The notes beneath the pieces are model-generated. The model did not search any database. It had not been told where the DNA came from and was given only the letters and a program-made list of their open reading frames with translations. Shown here one piece after another: positions 36,349-43,488 of a stretch of 64,000 nt of DNA. The first letter of the stretch is position 1. Each line of letters begins with the position of its first letter. Origin of the DNA: Haloglomus halophilum (GTDB lineage: Archaea > Halobacteriota > Halobacteria > Halobacteriales > Haloarculaceae); assembly GCF_024298885.1 (NCBI RefSeq), contig NZ_CP101166.1, forward strand, positions 1,240,001 to 1,304,000, written 5' to 3'. The position numbers were made by a program, and so were the translations under genes.

Positions 36349-36459
36349 GGGCCCTTAGCTTAGTCTGGTTTAAAGCCCCCGGCTCATATCAGTTCCTCGA
36401 CACTTTGTCGAGCACTGTGAGACACCGGGTGAGCGCTGGTTCGAATCCGGCAGGGCCCA
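36349..36459 (+). tRNA. tRNA-Met (CAT anticodon) with a 35-nt intron
   Basis: The cloverleaf folds fully. Acceptor GGGCCCT pairs with AGGGCCC (36452-36458), discriminator A36459; D stem GCTT/AAGC; anticodon stem CCCGG (36378-36382)/CCGGG (36425-36429); anticodon CAT at 36385-36387; T stem GCTGG/CCGGC with TTCGAAT loop. The intron is 36389-36423, at the canonical 37/38 position, and contains the hairpin CTCGACA-CTT-TGTCGAG. CCA is not encoded. Elongator Met is preferred because haloarchaeal elongator tRNA-Met is known to have an intron; tRNA-Ile2 (CAU with agmatidine) is the alternative. Confidence 0.9.
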
Positions 36460-36575
36460 TCCAGGCTTCTCGCGTTTCCTGTTCAGCGAGGGTGACCTTC
36501 CAGCACGCTGTCGGGCCGATTAGGAGTTCCGCCGGGACGATATTCTGCGGGTGGTTGGAACACTTCGACAAAGGT

Positions 36576-36583
36576 ATTTAGAC
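36576..36583 (+). promoter_or_regulatory. TATA element of the IS630-type HTH gene
   Basis: TATTTAGA ends 24 bases before the ATG at 36607, consistent with a leaderless transcript and indicating that the orphan helix-turn-helix gene has kept a promoter. Confidence 0.5.
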
Positions 36584-36606
36584 TGCTGGTCGGCTACAGC
36601 GAGACG

Positions 36607-37005
36607 ATGGGCAAGCTCGAAGGGCTCGGCGTGGGCCAGCTACAGGCGGCCCTGGAGGAGGCAACGTCGGCGAAGGGCGCGAAGCGGCTCATGGTGGCGC
36701 TGGCCTACAAGGACGGGGTCGGCACCGACGTGCTCTCTACCAGATACGGCATCCCGAAGTCGACCGTCTACTACTGGCTCGACCGCTTCGAGGAGCGGGG
36801 ACTGGAGGAGGCACTGGAGGACGAGCACCGTCCGGGTCGCCCCCCGAAGCTCACGGTCGAACAACGCACCGAGGTGGAGTCCTGGCTGGCCGACCCACCG
36901 GAAGACGCCGAGGAATGGACCGCACCACGACTCCAGCAGCGGATCGTCGAGGAGTTCGGCGTCGAGTACTCCACCGCCCACGTCCACCGACGGTTCCTCT
37001 CCTGA
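36607..37005 (+). CDS. orphan IS630-type transposase helix-turn-helix protein
   Basis: 132 residues. Residues of about 25-70 form a helix-turn-helix (LSTRYGIPKSTVYYWLDRFEERGLEEAL), followed by GRPPKLT and a second winged-helix-like part (WTAPRLQQRIVEEFGVEYSTAHVHRRFL). This is the DNA-binding N-terminal half of IS630/Tc1 transposases. The DDE catalytic half is absent and I find no remnant in the next 470 bases. It is therefore either the remains of an insertion next to a tRNA gene or a domesticated regulator; the intact promoter and frame allow the latter. Confidence 0.75.
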   Translation: MGKLEGLGVGQLQAALEEATSAKGAKRLMVALAYKDGVGTDVLSTRYGIPKSTVYYWLDRFEERGLEEALEDEHRPGRPPKLTVEQRTEVESWLADPPEDAEEWTAPRLQQRIVEEFGVEYSTAHVHRRFLS

Positions 37006-37475
37006 CCGCTCGGAGTTACAACCGCAATCATCACTTCGTCGGCCGGGGTCGGTCAGCTGTTCCCCGGTCAGTAGCCCTCGACCGAGAACCGGAACGATAT
37101 CTCATCCCCACCGATTCTTCGACAGGTATTACAGCTGGATAGACCATCTCCTGTTCTCGGTCTGGTCGATGCGTCGCGCCTTCCATCGCGATCCGGTGCT
37201 CGGAGCGGAGCGGGAGTCGGACACCGATATCCGAGAGACGGTTCGCGTCGGGCCGGCGCCACCGAGGGCGCGCACATCGCGGGCGACGAGAAGCCCGGGC
37301 TCGTACCGGCCGGTTCCGTCGCCGCCGCGGCGGAATCCGTCTGCGACGGAACGGCCGTCGACGCCGACCAGAGAGAACGGAGAAGGGCACGGACCCCGGG
37401 CGCCCCGGGGGGTCAGCCGCTCGAACCGTGGTCACGGGCGCGGGTGCCCGTGTCGGTCAGCTGCGATTCCGATGG
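37006..37475. other. intergenic region after the HTH gene
   Basis: 470 bases with no supported gene. No DDE-transposase segment, tRNA or repeat is visible. Short frames on both strands look like GC-rich noise. Confidence 0.5.
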
Positions 37476-38714
37476 TCAGGCCTGGCGACGCGCGAGCAGA
37501 GCCGCGCCGACGAGCGCGATGACAGCGACGCCGGCACCGAAGCCGGGCTGGCCGCCGCTGATTGCGCCGCCGCCGTCACCGCCGGACTGCATCGAGACCT
37601 CACGGGCGGAGAAGTGGTTGATACCGACCACCACGTCCGTCGAGGCCTGCGCGCTGCTCGAGGAGCGCACGAGGTACTTCGAGGTCTCGCCGTCGTTGGT
37701 CGCACTCTGGACCTCGGAGTACGAGGAGGCTTCGGCCGCGGCCTCACCGTCGACGTACACCTCGGCGTCCTCGGCGTTCTCGAAGGCGGCCTCCGAGACG
37801 CTCATGATGACGACCTTCCCCTCGCTCTGGCTCCGCTCGACCGTCGCGTTGAACGTGCCGGCCGCGTTCTCGGTCACCTCGACCGTCGTGTCCTCGCTGT
37901 AGCGGACGACGTCGGCGCTGCGTTCCTTGGCCTCCTCGCTGGAGTCCTCGGTCGGCGAGTCGGTCGCGGTCGGCGTGCTGTCGCTGTCGTCGCTGTCGTC
38001 GGCGTCGGCGTCGCTCGCGGCGTCACCGGCGGCCTGGACGTACACCTCGGCGACCGCGGTGCCGTTGGCGATCATGCGCTCCTGTTGCTTCTCGGAGTCG
38101 TTGCGCTCGCCCTCGTACTGGCGGTAGACGACACGGCTGTTCTCCTCGGCCATCGCCGTGACGTTGCCGCCGTCGGAGACGGTCACGTTCCCGTCACCGA
38201 CGACGATGACCGTCGCCGTGGCGCCGTCGTCGCTCGTGATGACCGCGCGCTTCTCGGATGCCTGCTCGGCCTCGGAGCCGTCCGAGCTGTTGAAGCGTGC
38301 GACGTGGCTCTCTCCGTTCGCCTTCACGACCACGATACCGCGGTCGTTGTCGTGGGCGACGAGCTCCGCGCCGCTCTCGGACTGGATGGTAGCGCTCGTG
38401 CTGGCATCGAAACTACTGGCGAGGCTCAGGCCCGCGCCGGAGAACCCGGCATCGCCGCTGAGCCCGAGTTCACCACCGGTCTGGGACTTGGCCTCCGACG
38501 TGGACTGGACGCTCAGCCGGTCGACGACCGTCTTCCCGTTGACCGTGTAGTCCACGACCGCGCTGTCGGCCGTCTCGAACGAGACGTAGGTACCGCTCTG
38601 TGCCTGCGCGGAGGACTGCCCGCTGGCCGCATTCGTCGTCGCGGCGGCAGCCACCGGCGTCCCCACGGCGGAGACGACCAGGGTGACCGCGACCACGAGT
38701 GCTTTCCAGTTCAT
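37476..38714 (-). CDS. secreted protein with PGF-CTERM sorting signal
   Basis: 412 residues. A Sec signal peptide (ALVVAVTLVVSAVGTPVAAAA) begins the protein, and the C terminus reads GGQPGFGAGVAVIALVGAALLARRQA: the PGF motif, hydrophobic helix and basic end recognised by archaeosortase ArtA, which transfers the protein to a lipid. The middle contains a Ser/Thr/Asp-rich stretch (about 225-265) likely glycosylated, and several N-x-S/T sites. It is thus a surface protein of unknown function, resembling no S-layer I know. It is monocistronic. Confidence 0.88.
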   Translation of the reverse strand: MNWKALVVAVTLVVSAVGTPVAAAATTNAASGQSSAQAQSGTYVSFETADSAVVDYTVNGKTVVDRLSVQSTSEAKSQTGGELGLSGDAGFSGAGLSLASSFDASTSATIQSESGAELVAHDNDRGIVVVKANGESHVARFNSSDGSEAEQASEKRAVITSDDGATATVIVVGDGNVTVSDGGNVTAMAEENSRVVYRQYEGERNDSEKQQERMIANGTAVAEVYVQAAGDAASDADADDSDDSDSTPTATDSPTEDSSEEAKERSADVVRYSEDTTVEVTENAAGTFNATVERSQSEGKVVIMSVSEAAFENAEDAEVYVDGEAAAEASSYSEVQSATNDGETSKYLVRSSSSAQASTDVVVGINHFSAREVSMQSGGDGGGAISGGQPGFGAGVAVIALVGAALLARRQA

Positions 38715-38949
38715 GCTGCCTCGCCGCTATCCCGTGGGTTTGTATAAGCTTGCTGGCCAGTCATGTGAAACGGACACACGACACTATCCGGCAATCAGCG
38801 GCCCGTATAACCGGAGCTACCAGAACGTATCGCCGAACGGCAAGAGTTGCTGTCAGTGAGTCGTCACACAACCAGGTGGTAGCGCTCGCGCGACGTACAC
38901 CAGTGACCGAACCTGTACATCCGGCCGTGAGGTCACGTCCCCCGGCCGT

Positions 38950-39336
38950 TCAGCGGGTCGCATCGGCGCGACCGTCCTCGAACTCCGCAAGGACGTAGAC
39001 GCCCAGGTAGCCGCCGATCGCCCCGAGAGCGACGTTCCAGGCCAGTGCGAAGACGAACACCACCACGCCGAAGGCGAGCCCGAGCCCGGCCTCCGTGAGC
39101 CCGCCGCCCGCCAGGAACAGGCCGAAGATGCCCACCACGAACATGAGGAGGAGGACGAACGGGACGGTGGCGATGGCGCCCGAGAGCGCGCCGACACGGG
39201 CTCCCTCGCTCCGGTCACCGCGCTGGAGATAGCCGGCCACACCACCACCCAGTAGCGGCGAGAAGCCGGTGAACGAGAGGACCACCGTGACGAGGGCGCC
39301 GATGACCGCGTTGAGCAGGGTATCTCCGTCTCCCAT
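38950..39336 (-). CDS. DUF5518-type small membrane protein
   Basis: 128 residues with four hydrophobic helices: AVIGALVTVVLSFTGFSPLLGGGVAGYL, VGALSGAIATVPFVLLLMFVVGIFGLFLAG, LGLAFGVVVFVFALAWNVALGAIGGYLGVYVL. The GGGVAGYLQRGDRSEGARVGALSG loop is typical of the haloarchaeal DUF5518 family (recalled). The ATG at 39336 (MGDGDTLLNA) matches family starts; a TTG 30 bases earlier is not preferred. Function unknown. Confidence 0.77.
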   Translation of the reverse strand: MGDGDTLLNAVIGALVTVVLSFTGFSPLLGGGVAGYLQRGDRSEGARVGALSGAIATVPFVLLLMFVVGIFGLFLAGGGLTEAGLGLAFGVVVFVFALAWNVALGAIGGYLGVYVLAEFEDGRADATR

Positions 39337-39603
39337 ATCCGTGAGGGCCACCGCCGAGGGTATCAAGCCATGGGTAGCTCAACCGCCGCTTTCACTCAGA
39401 CACGGACATACACGGGAGAGCGCGCGCACGGGACGTTTGCGAGGGCGTCCTATGAGGGCATCCTACGGTCGGCCATGCGACGAACGAGGTGCCGGGACTG
39501 AAGCCGGCCGAGGCGGTCGTGGCTGTCGTGGAGGCGACACGTGACGGGGCGGCCGTCACCGCCCGACCGGAACGCCCGTGCTATCGGGGCGCCAACGGCG
39601 CGT

Positions 39604-39867
39604 ATGGCCCACGACCGCGTCCACGCACGGCTGCCCCACGACCCCGAGAACTGGTGGCTCGGGACCGTCACGGACCTCTCCGAGCGTGACGGCCACGCGG
39701 TCTTCACGGTCCGGCCGGACGGTGACGAGAGGGGCACCAACCCGGACAGCACCGAGCCGGTCGAACTCGTGGTGACGGTCGCGGTCCGCGACCTCGTCTG
39801 CCGCCGGCTCGCGGCCGACGAGCCGGTCGGCGAGCGTGTCTGGTTCCGGGAACACGGTGGGCGCTGA
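39604..39867 (+). CDS. small conserved-looking protein, function unknown
   Basis: 87 residues starting MAHDRVHARLPHDPENWWLGTVTDL. It is mostly beta-strand with an acidic middle and ends in RVWFREHGGR. There are no motifs, signal or membrane segment. The reading frame and codon bias look genuine. The ATG at 39604 is chosen since the upstream in-frame part is Arg/Pro-rich and non-protein-like. Confidence 0.55.
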   Translation: MAHDRVHARLPHDPENWWLGTVTDLSERDGHAVFTVRPDGDERGTNPDSTEPVELVVTVAVRDLVCRRLAADEPVGERVWFREHGGR

Positions 39868-39975
39868 CCCGATGGAGTTGTCCTATGACAGAGATCCGGA
39901 AACACATGCCGGATTCCGGAGCGCTGCCGCCGGACCAGGCACCAGAGTGAGCTTAAGGTTGTCGCACGACAAGAC

Positions 39976-40695
39976 GTGGCCGTGCGAGAGTTCGCCTTCT
40001 CCCTCCACTTCGAGCCAGGGGTCGACCGGGTGATGGACGCCTTCATGCAGGCGCCAGGGGCGCGCTCGGAGGCGTTCCTCTGCTCGCTCGACGGCGAGCA
40101 GTCGTGGCGGCTGGAACGCGTCGTCGGCCCGAGCGCAGCGCTCGACCGCATCGAGGACCGGCTGCTCGCGGCGGGCGGGGAGTCCATCAGCGGCCGGCCG
40201 TGCGACGGGGAGCACTACGTCGACCTGCTCGACGCGGGTCCCGGCCACCGGGTCGTCTACACGTATCTGTCAGACATCACGCGCTGTGAGACGGTCCCGC
40301 GGCTGGCGACCCGGTATCTCCCCGGCGGCGTCCTGTTCCGCCTGGCCCGGCAGGGGAGCGAACAGCGCTGGCAACTGCTGATGCGCGACGACGAGAAGGT
40401 CGGGCTGCTGTACGACGCCCTGAGCGCGGCGCTCCGCGACGGGCTGACGTTCGAGTTCGGCCACCTCGACGCCGCGAGCGGCTGGGCGGCGGACATGTTC
40501 ACCTCGCTGACCATCCCGCCGGACCAGCACGAGGTGCTGGCGACGGCGGCCGAGATGGGCTACTACGAGACACCGAGCGAGACGACGCTGGACGCGGTGG
40601 CCGACCGGCTCGACCTGCCGCGCTCGACGGCCTCGTACCGACTCCGCCGGGCGGAGGCACAGCTCGTCGAGTACTACCTCTCGGAGACGCTGTGA
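39976..40695 (+). CDS. HTH-10 (bacterio-opsin activator-like) transcription regulator
   Basis: 239 residues from GTG (AVREFAFSLHFEPGVDRVMDAF). The C-terminal domain (about 178-235) is the HTH_10/Bat domain: LTIPPDQHEVLATAAEMGYYETPSETTLDAVADRLDLPRSTASYRLRRAEAQL, a winged-helix DNA reader. The N-terminal 170 residues are the sensor-like domain typical of this haloarchaeal family. It is convergent with the small zinc gene at the end of the nos cluster, overlapping its 3' end by 22 bases, and may regulate that cluster, though this is only positional. Confidence 0.87.
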   Translation: MAVREFAFSLHFEPGVDRVMDAFMQAPGARSEAFLCSLDGEQSWRLERVVGPSAALDRIEDRLLAAGGESISGRPCDGEHYVDLLDAGPGHRVVYTYLSDITRCETVPRLATRYLPGGVLFRLARQGSEQRWQLLMRDDEKVGLLYDALSAALRDGLTFEFGHLDAASGWAADMFTSLTIPPDQHEVLATAAEMGYYETPSETTLDAVADRLDLPRSTASYRLRRAEAQLVEYYLSETL

Positions 40696-41039
40696 GCCGG
40701 AGGCCCGTCAGACGGGGGCGACCGGTCGGCTGCCGGCGCCGCCGCGTAGCGACAGTCCACCGGGCCGACCTGCGCTGGGTCCGCGAGCAGGACCAGCCGC
40801 CGGTCAGCCGCCCGCTCGACCGCCACCGGCTCGAACCCCGGGTCGTCGAACGCGGCCGCGTAGCAGTCCGGGCACACCGTCGCGTGGACGCGGGCATCGG
40901 CCACCGGACCCGGCAGCACGCCATCTCCCGGGCCGTCGGCGAGCGCGCGTAGCTCCGTCACCGGTTCGCTCCGGCCGATGGGCTCGCCACACCAGTCACA
41001 CCGCCGCCGGCCGGCGGTCCCGTCCCCCGCGGTCGTCAT
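40674..41039 (-). CDS. small zinc-binding protein downstream of nosL
   Basis: 121 residues. CDWC near residue 14 and CPDC near residue 56 form a likely zinc site, followed by YAAAFDDPGFEPVAVERA and a Pro/Ser-rich tail. It follows nosL after 69 bases on the same strand and is probably the last gene of the operon. No family is known to me. The 3' end overlaps the convergent regulator gene by 22 bases. Confidence 0.62.
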   Translation of the reverse strand: MTTAGDGTAGRRRCDWCGEPIGRSEPVTELRALADGPGDGVLPGPVADARVHATVCPDCYAAAFDDPGFEPVAVERAADRRLVLLADPAQVGPVDCRYAAAPAADRSPPSDGPPAHSVSER

Positions 41040-41108
41040 CAGGAATCGCCTCCGTCGGGTGTTGGTGAGCCGACCCCATGGCTCGTCGGTTGGCGCACGA
41101 CGAATCGC

Positions 41109-41783
41109 CTATCCACGGACGAGCGCGGGCGTGATGTCCTCGAACGCCAGCAGCTCACCACCGTACTCCGACTGGAACGCCTCCGCGTCGGCCGAGTCGG
41201 AGAACGGGACGATGGCTGTCGTCATGGCTCCCTTGATGTCGCTACGGGCGACGTAGGTCATCTCGCGGGCCGGCCCGAACGCCTCGGCCGCGACGTGCGA
41301 GGAGACGAACTGGTCGCCACCCTCGCTGAACACCTCCCAGTCGACGGCGGAGTAGTCGGTGACGTAGATGGCCGTCGGCGACCAGCCCGCGTCGTCCTTC
41401 GCGAAGTGGTAGTCGAACAGGCAGGGGTTCAGCGCGTCGAACCACGCGGGGTTCGCGTGGTTCTCGGGCTCGTTGTCGCAGTAGAATATCTGCCCGACCG
41501 GGCCGGGGTGGCGCTCGATGACCATCCCACACTCGTCACAGCGTTTCGTCCCGGAGAGTGCGATGGCCGCCGGGTCCGTCTCGTGGGTGCAGTCCTGGCC
41601 CGTGAGCGACGAGCACCCGGCCAGGCCGGCGACCGCGGCGGCGCCGCTAGCCCGCAGCACCGCCCGCCGAGAGAGCGGCGGCGGGACGTGAGTCCCGCGA
41701 TGCGGTTCTCGATTCGATGCGTCCGTCCGGGTGGTATCTGTCGGGGTCGGTGCGTCCGTCGTGTCCGTGATGTCTCGAGTCAT
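41109..41783 (-). CDS. nosL: NosL-type copper chaperone lipoprotein
   Basis: 224 residues. After a 35-residue polar lead come R39-R40 and a hydrophobic run to a lipobox ending A-G-C57, a Tat lipoprotein signal. The NosL domain starts near 80 with KRCDECGMVI (C82, C85, M87), the Cu(I)-binding C-x-x-C-x-M-type site, then GQIFYCDN, DWEVFSEGGDQFVSSHV and AIVPFSDSADAEAFQSEYGG. NosL delivers copper for the CuZ centre of N2O reductase outside the cell. It is fourth in nosD-nosF-nosY-nosL. Confidence 0.92.
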   Translation of the reverse strand: MTRDITDTTDAPTPTDTTRTDASNREPHRGTHVPPPLSRRAVLRASGAAAVAGLAGCSSLTGQDCTHETDPAAIALSGTKRCDECGMVIERHPGPVGQIFYCDNEPENHANPAWFDALNPCLFDYHFAKDDAGWSPTAIYVTDYSAVDWEVFSEGGDQFVSSHVAAEAFGPAREMTYVARSDIKGAMTTAIVPFSDSADAEAFQSEYGGELLAFEDITPALVRG

Positions 41784-41794
41784 GGGTTGATGGG

Positions 41795-42613
41795 TCAGTC
41801 GATGCCGGTGATCGCGAGCGTCGCCACGACGAGGGAGCCGATTCCCCAGGCCAGCAGCGCCAGCACCGCCGGGAGGGGGGCACCGGCGCTGACCGGCGAG
41901 GTGACGACCGGCGCGACGACGGTCTCCAGCACGAGGCTCCGGTAGGCTCCGTTCGGGGTGAGCGTCAACACGACCGGGAGCGCGGACTCGGGCAACAGGT
42001 CGGTCGCCAGCCCGGCGATGATGAGGAGGTCCAGTCCGACGACGAGGAGGACCACCACCGCGACCGCGACCGCGACCCCTCGGCGGACGACCCGGACGAC
42101 CGCCGAGAGCGCAGTGAAGATGGCCGTCAGCACCGCCGTGAACAGCGCCGTCAGGACGACGAACCGGACGAACAGGACCGGCGAGTCGAGACCGCTGTGC
42201 TGGACCAGGAACGTCGATTCGACGCTGCCGAGCGCCACCATCACCAGCACGACCAGCAACGGCACCAGCACGGCGCCGAGCAGCGCGGTCACCCGGCCGA
42301 GGTAGACGCCGGCGACGTAGGTCCGGACCCTGGCCGGGTAGGTCCGGACCAGTGCCAGCTCGCCGCGCTCCCGGTCGCCCAGCACCGCCCGGGAGACGAA
42401 CGCGGCGGTCAACAGCGGGAGCAGGACCTCCAGCGGCGTCAGCAGCGACAGTACGGTCGGGACGAAGCCGGTGCTCCCGCTCACCCAGACCAGCCCCACC
42501 ACCGCCAGCACGAACCCGCCGGCCAGCAGCAGGTGGACGCGCGTGCGGGTCAGGGTCCGTAGCTCACGGCGGACGACGGCCCGCAACGCCGTGCGGTCGA
42601 CTGACGGCGCCAT
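41795..42613 (-). CDS. nosY: ABC transporter permease NosY
   Basis: 272 residues with six membrane helices. It begins MAPSVDRTALRAVVRRELRTLTRTRVHLLLAGGFVLAVVG and has the RGELALVRTYPARVRTYVAGVYLGR coupling loop and further helices. It is the membrane partner of NosF in the NosDFY complex that matures N2O reductase. The ATG at 42613 shares one base with the nosF stop codon; a GTG one codon earlier is possible. No catalytic residues are expected. Confidence 0.88.
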   Translation of the reverse strand: MAPSVDRTALRAVVRRELRTLTRTRVHLLLAGGFVLAVVGLVWVSGSTGFVPTVLSLLTPLEVLLPLLTAAFVSRAVLGDRERGELALVRTYPARVRTYVAGVYLGRVTALLGAVLVPLLVVLVMVALGSVESTFLVQHSGLDSPVLFVRFVVLTALFTAVLTAIFTALSAVVRVVRRGVAVAVAVVVLLVVGLDLLIIAGLATDLLPESALPVVLTLTPNGAYRSLVLETVVAPVVTSPVSAGAPLPAVLALLAWGIGSLVVATLAITGID

Positions 42614-43488
42614 CACGCATCACCCCCGTTGGCGGCCGCGGTGTCGTCGCCGGCTTCCTCATCCTGGACGGTCCCGGACCCGGGCTGGACGGTCCGGCCC
42701 CGGCCCACCTCGGCGAGGAACGCATCCGTGAGCGTCTCGGCGTCGCGGGCGGCACAGACCGCCTCGGGTGTGTCGTCGACGACCAGTCGCCCCCGGTTCA
42801 GCAGGAGCACCCGGTCGGCGACCCGCGAGACGTCGAGGTCGTGCGTCGAGAGCAGTACGGCCGTTCCCTCATCGGCGGCGAGGTCGGCGATGACGTCGTA
42901 GATGTACTCGGTCATCGCGGGGTCGAGGCTACTCGTGGGCTCGTCCAGCACGAGCAGGGCAGGGTCGCCGAGCAGCGCCTGCGCGAGCCCCACGAGCCGG
43001 ACCATCCCGCCCGAGAGCGCCTCGATGCGGCGGTCGCGGAGCTCCGCCAGCCCGACCCGCTCGAGCGCCTCGTCGACGCTCACGCCCCCCTCCACCAGGT
43101 CGGCGTAGAACGATAGCGTCTCCGTGACCGTGAGCCGGGACCGGAACCGGGGCGCCTGCGGGAGGTATCCGACCGCGCGTGGCCCCTCCGCGGCGACCGA
43201 CACTTCGCCCGCGTCGGCCGGGAGTAGCCCCGCGATGACCCGGAGCAGGGTCGTCTTCCCGGAGCCGTTCGGCCCGACGAGCGCGGCCACCTGCCCCGCC
43301 CGGAGGCGCGTCGACACCCCGTCGACAACCGTCAGGTCGCCGAACCCCCGCTCGACTCCCTCGAGGGTCAGCACCGGCTCGCCGGCGTCGGGCGGCGACC
43401 GGTGGCCGTCGCTCCGGGCCGTCGCTCCGTTCGTCATCATCTTTTTGCCGTCCGCGGCCGCCGCGCCCGGCTGGGTCGTGTCCGTCAT
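42613..43488 (-). CDS. nosF: ABC transporter ATPase NosF
   Basis: 291 residues. Walker A GPNGSGKT (72-79), signature LSGGM (158-162), Walker B LLVLDEP (178-184) and switch His216 (STHDLDV) are intact. It powers NosDFY, which loads or remodels the copper-sulfur centre of NosZ. A 35-residue polar N-terminal extension and an acidic C-terminal tail are halophilic additions. Its ATG overlaps the nosD stop (ATGA) and its stop overlaps nosY. Confidence 0.93.
   Translation of the reverse strand: MTDTTQPGAAAADGKKMMTNGATARSDGHRSPPDAGEPVLTLEGVERGFGDLTVVDGVSTRLRAGQVAALVGPNGSGKTTLLRVIAGLLPADAGEVSVAAEGPRAVGYLPQAPRFRSRLTVTETLSFYADLVEGGVSVDEALERVGLAELRDRRIEALSGGMVRLVGLAQALLGDPALLVLDEPTSSLDPAMTEYIYDVIADLAADEGTAVLLSTHDLDVSRVADRVLLLNRGRLVVDDTPEAVCAARDAETLTDAFLAEVGRGRTVQPGSGTVQDEEAGDDTAAANGGDA

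Noticed and set aside
36372..36384. AAAGCCCCCGG resembles the left end of repeat module A.
   Set aside because: It is part of the D and anticodon stems of the tRNA gene, so the likeness is coincidental.
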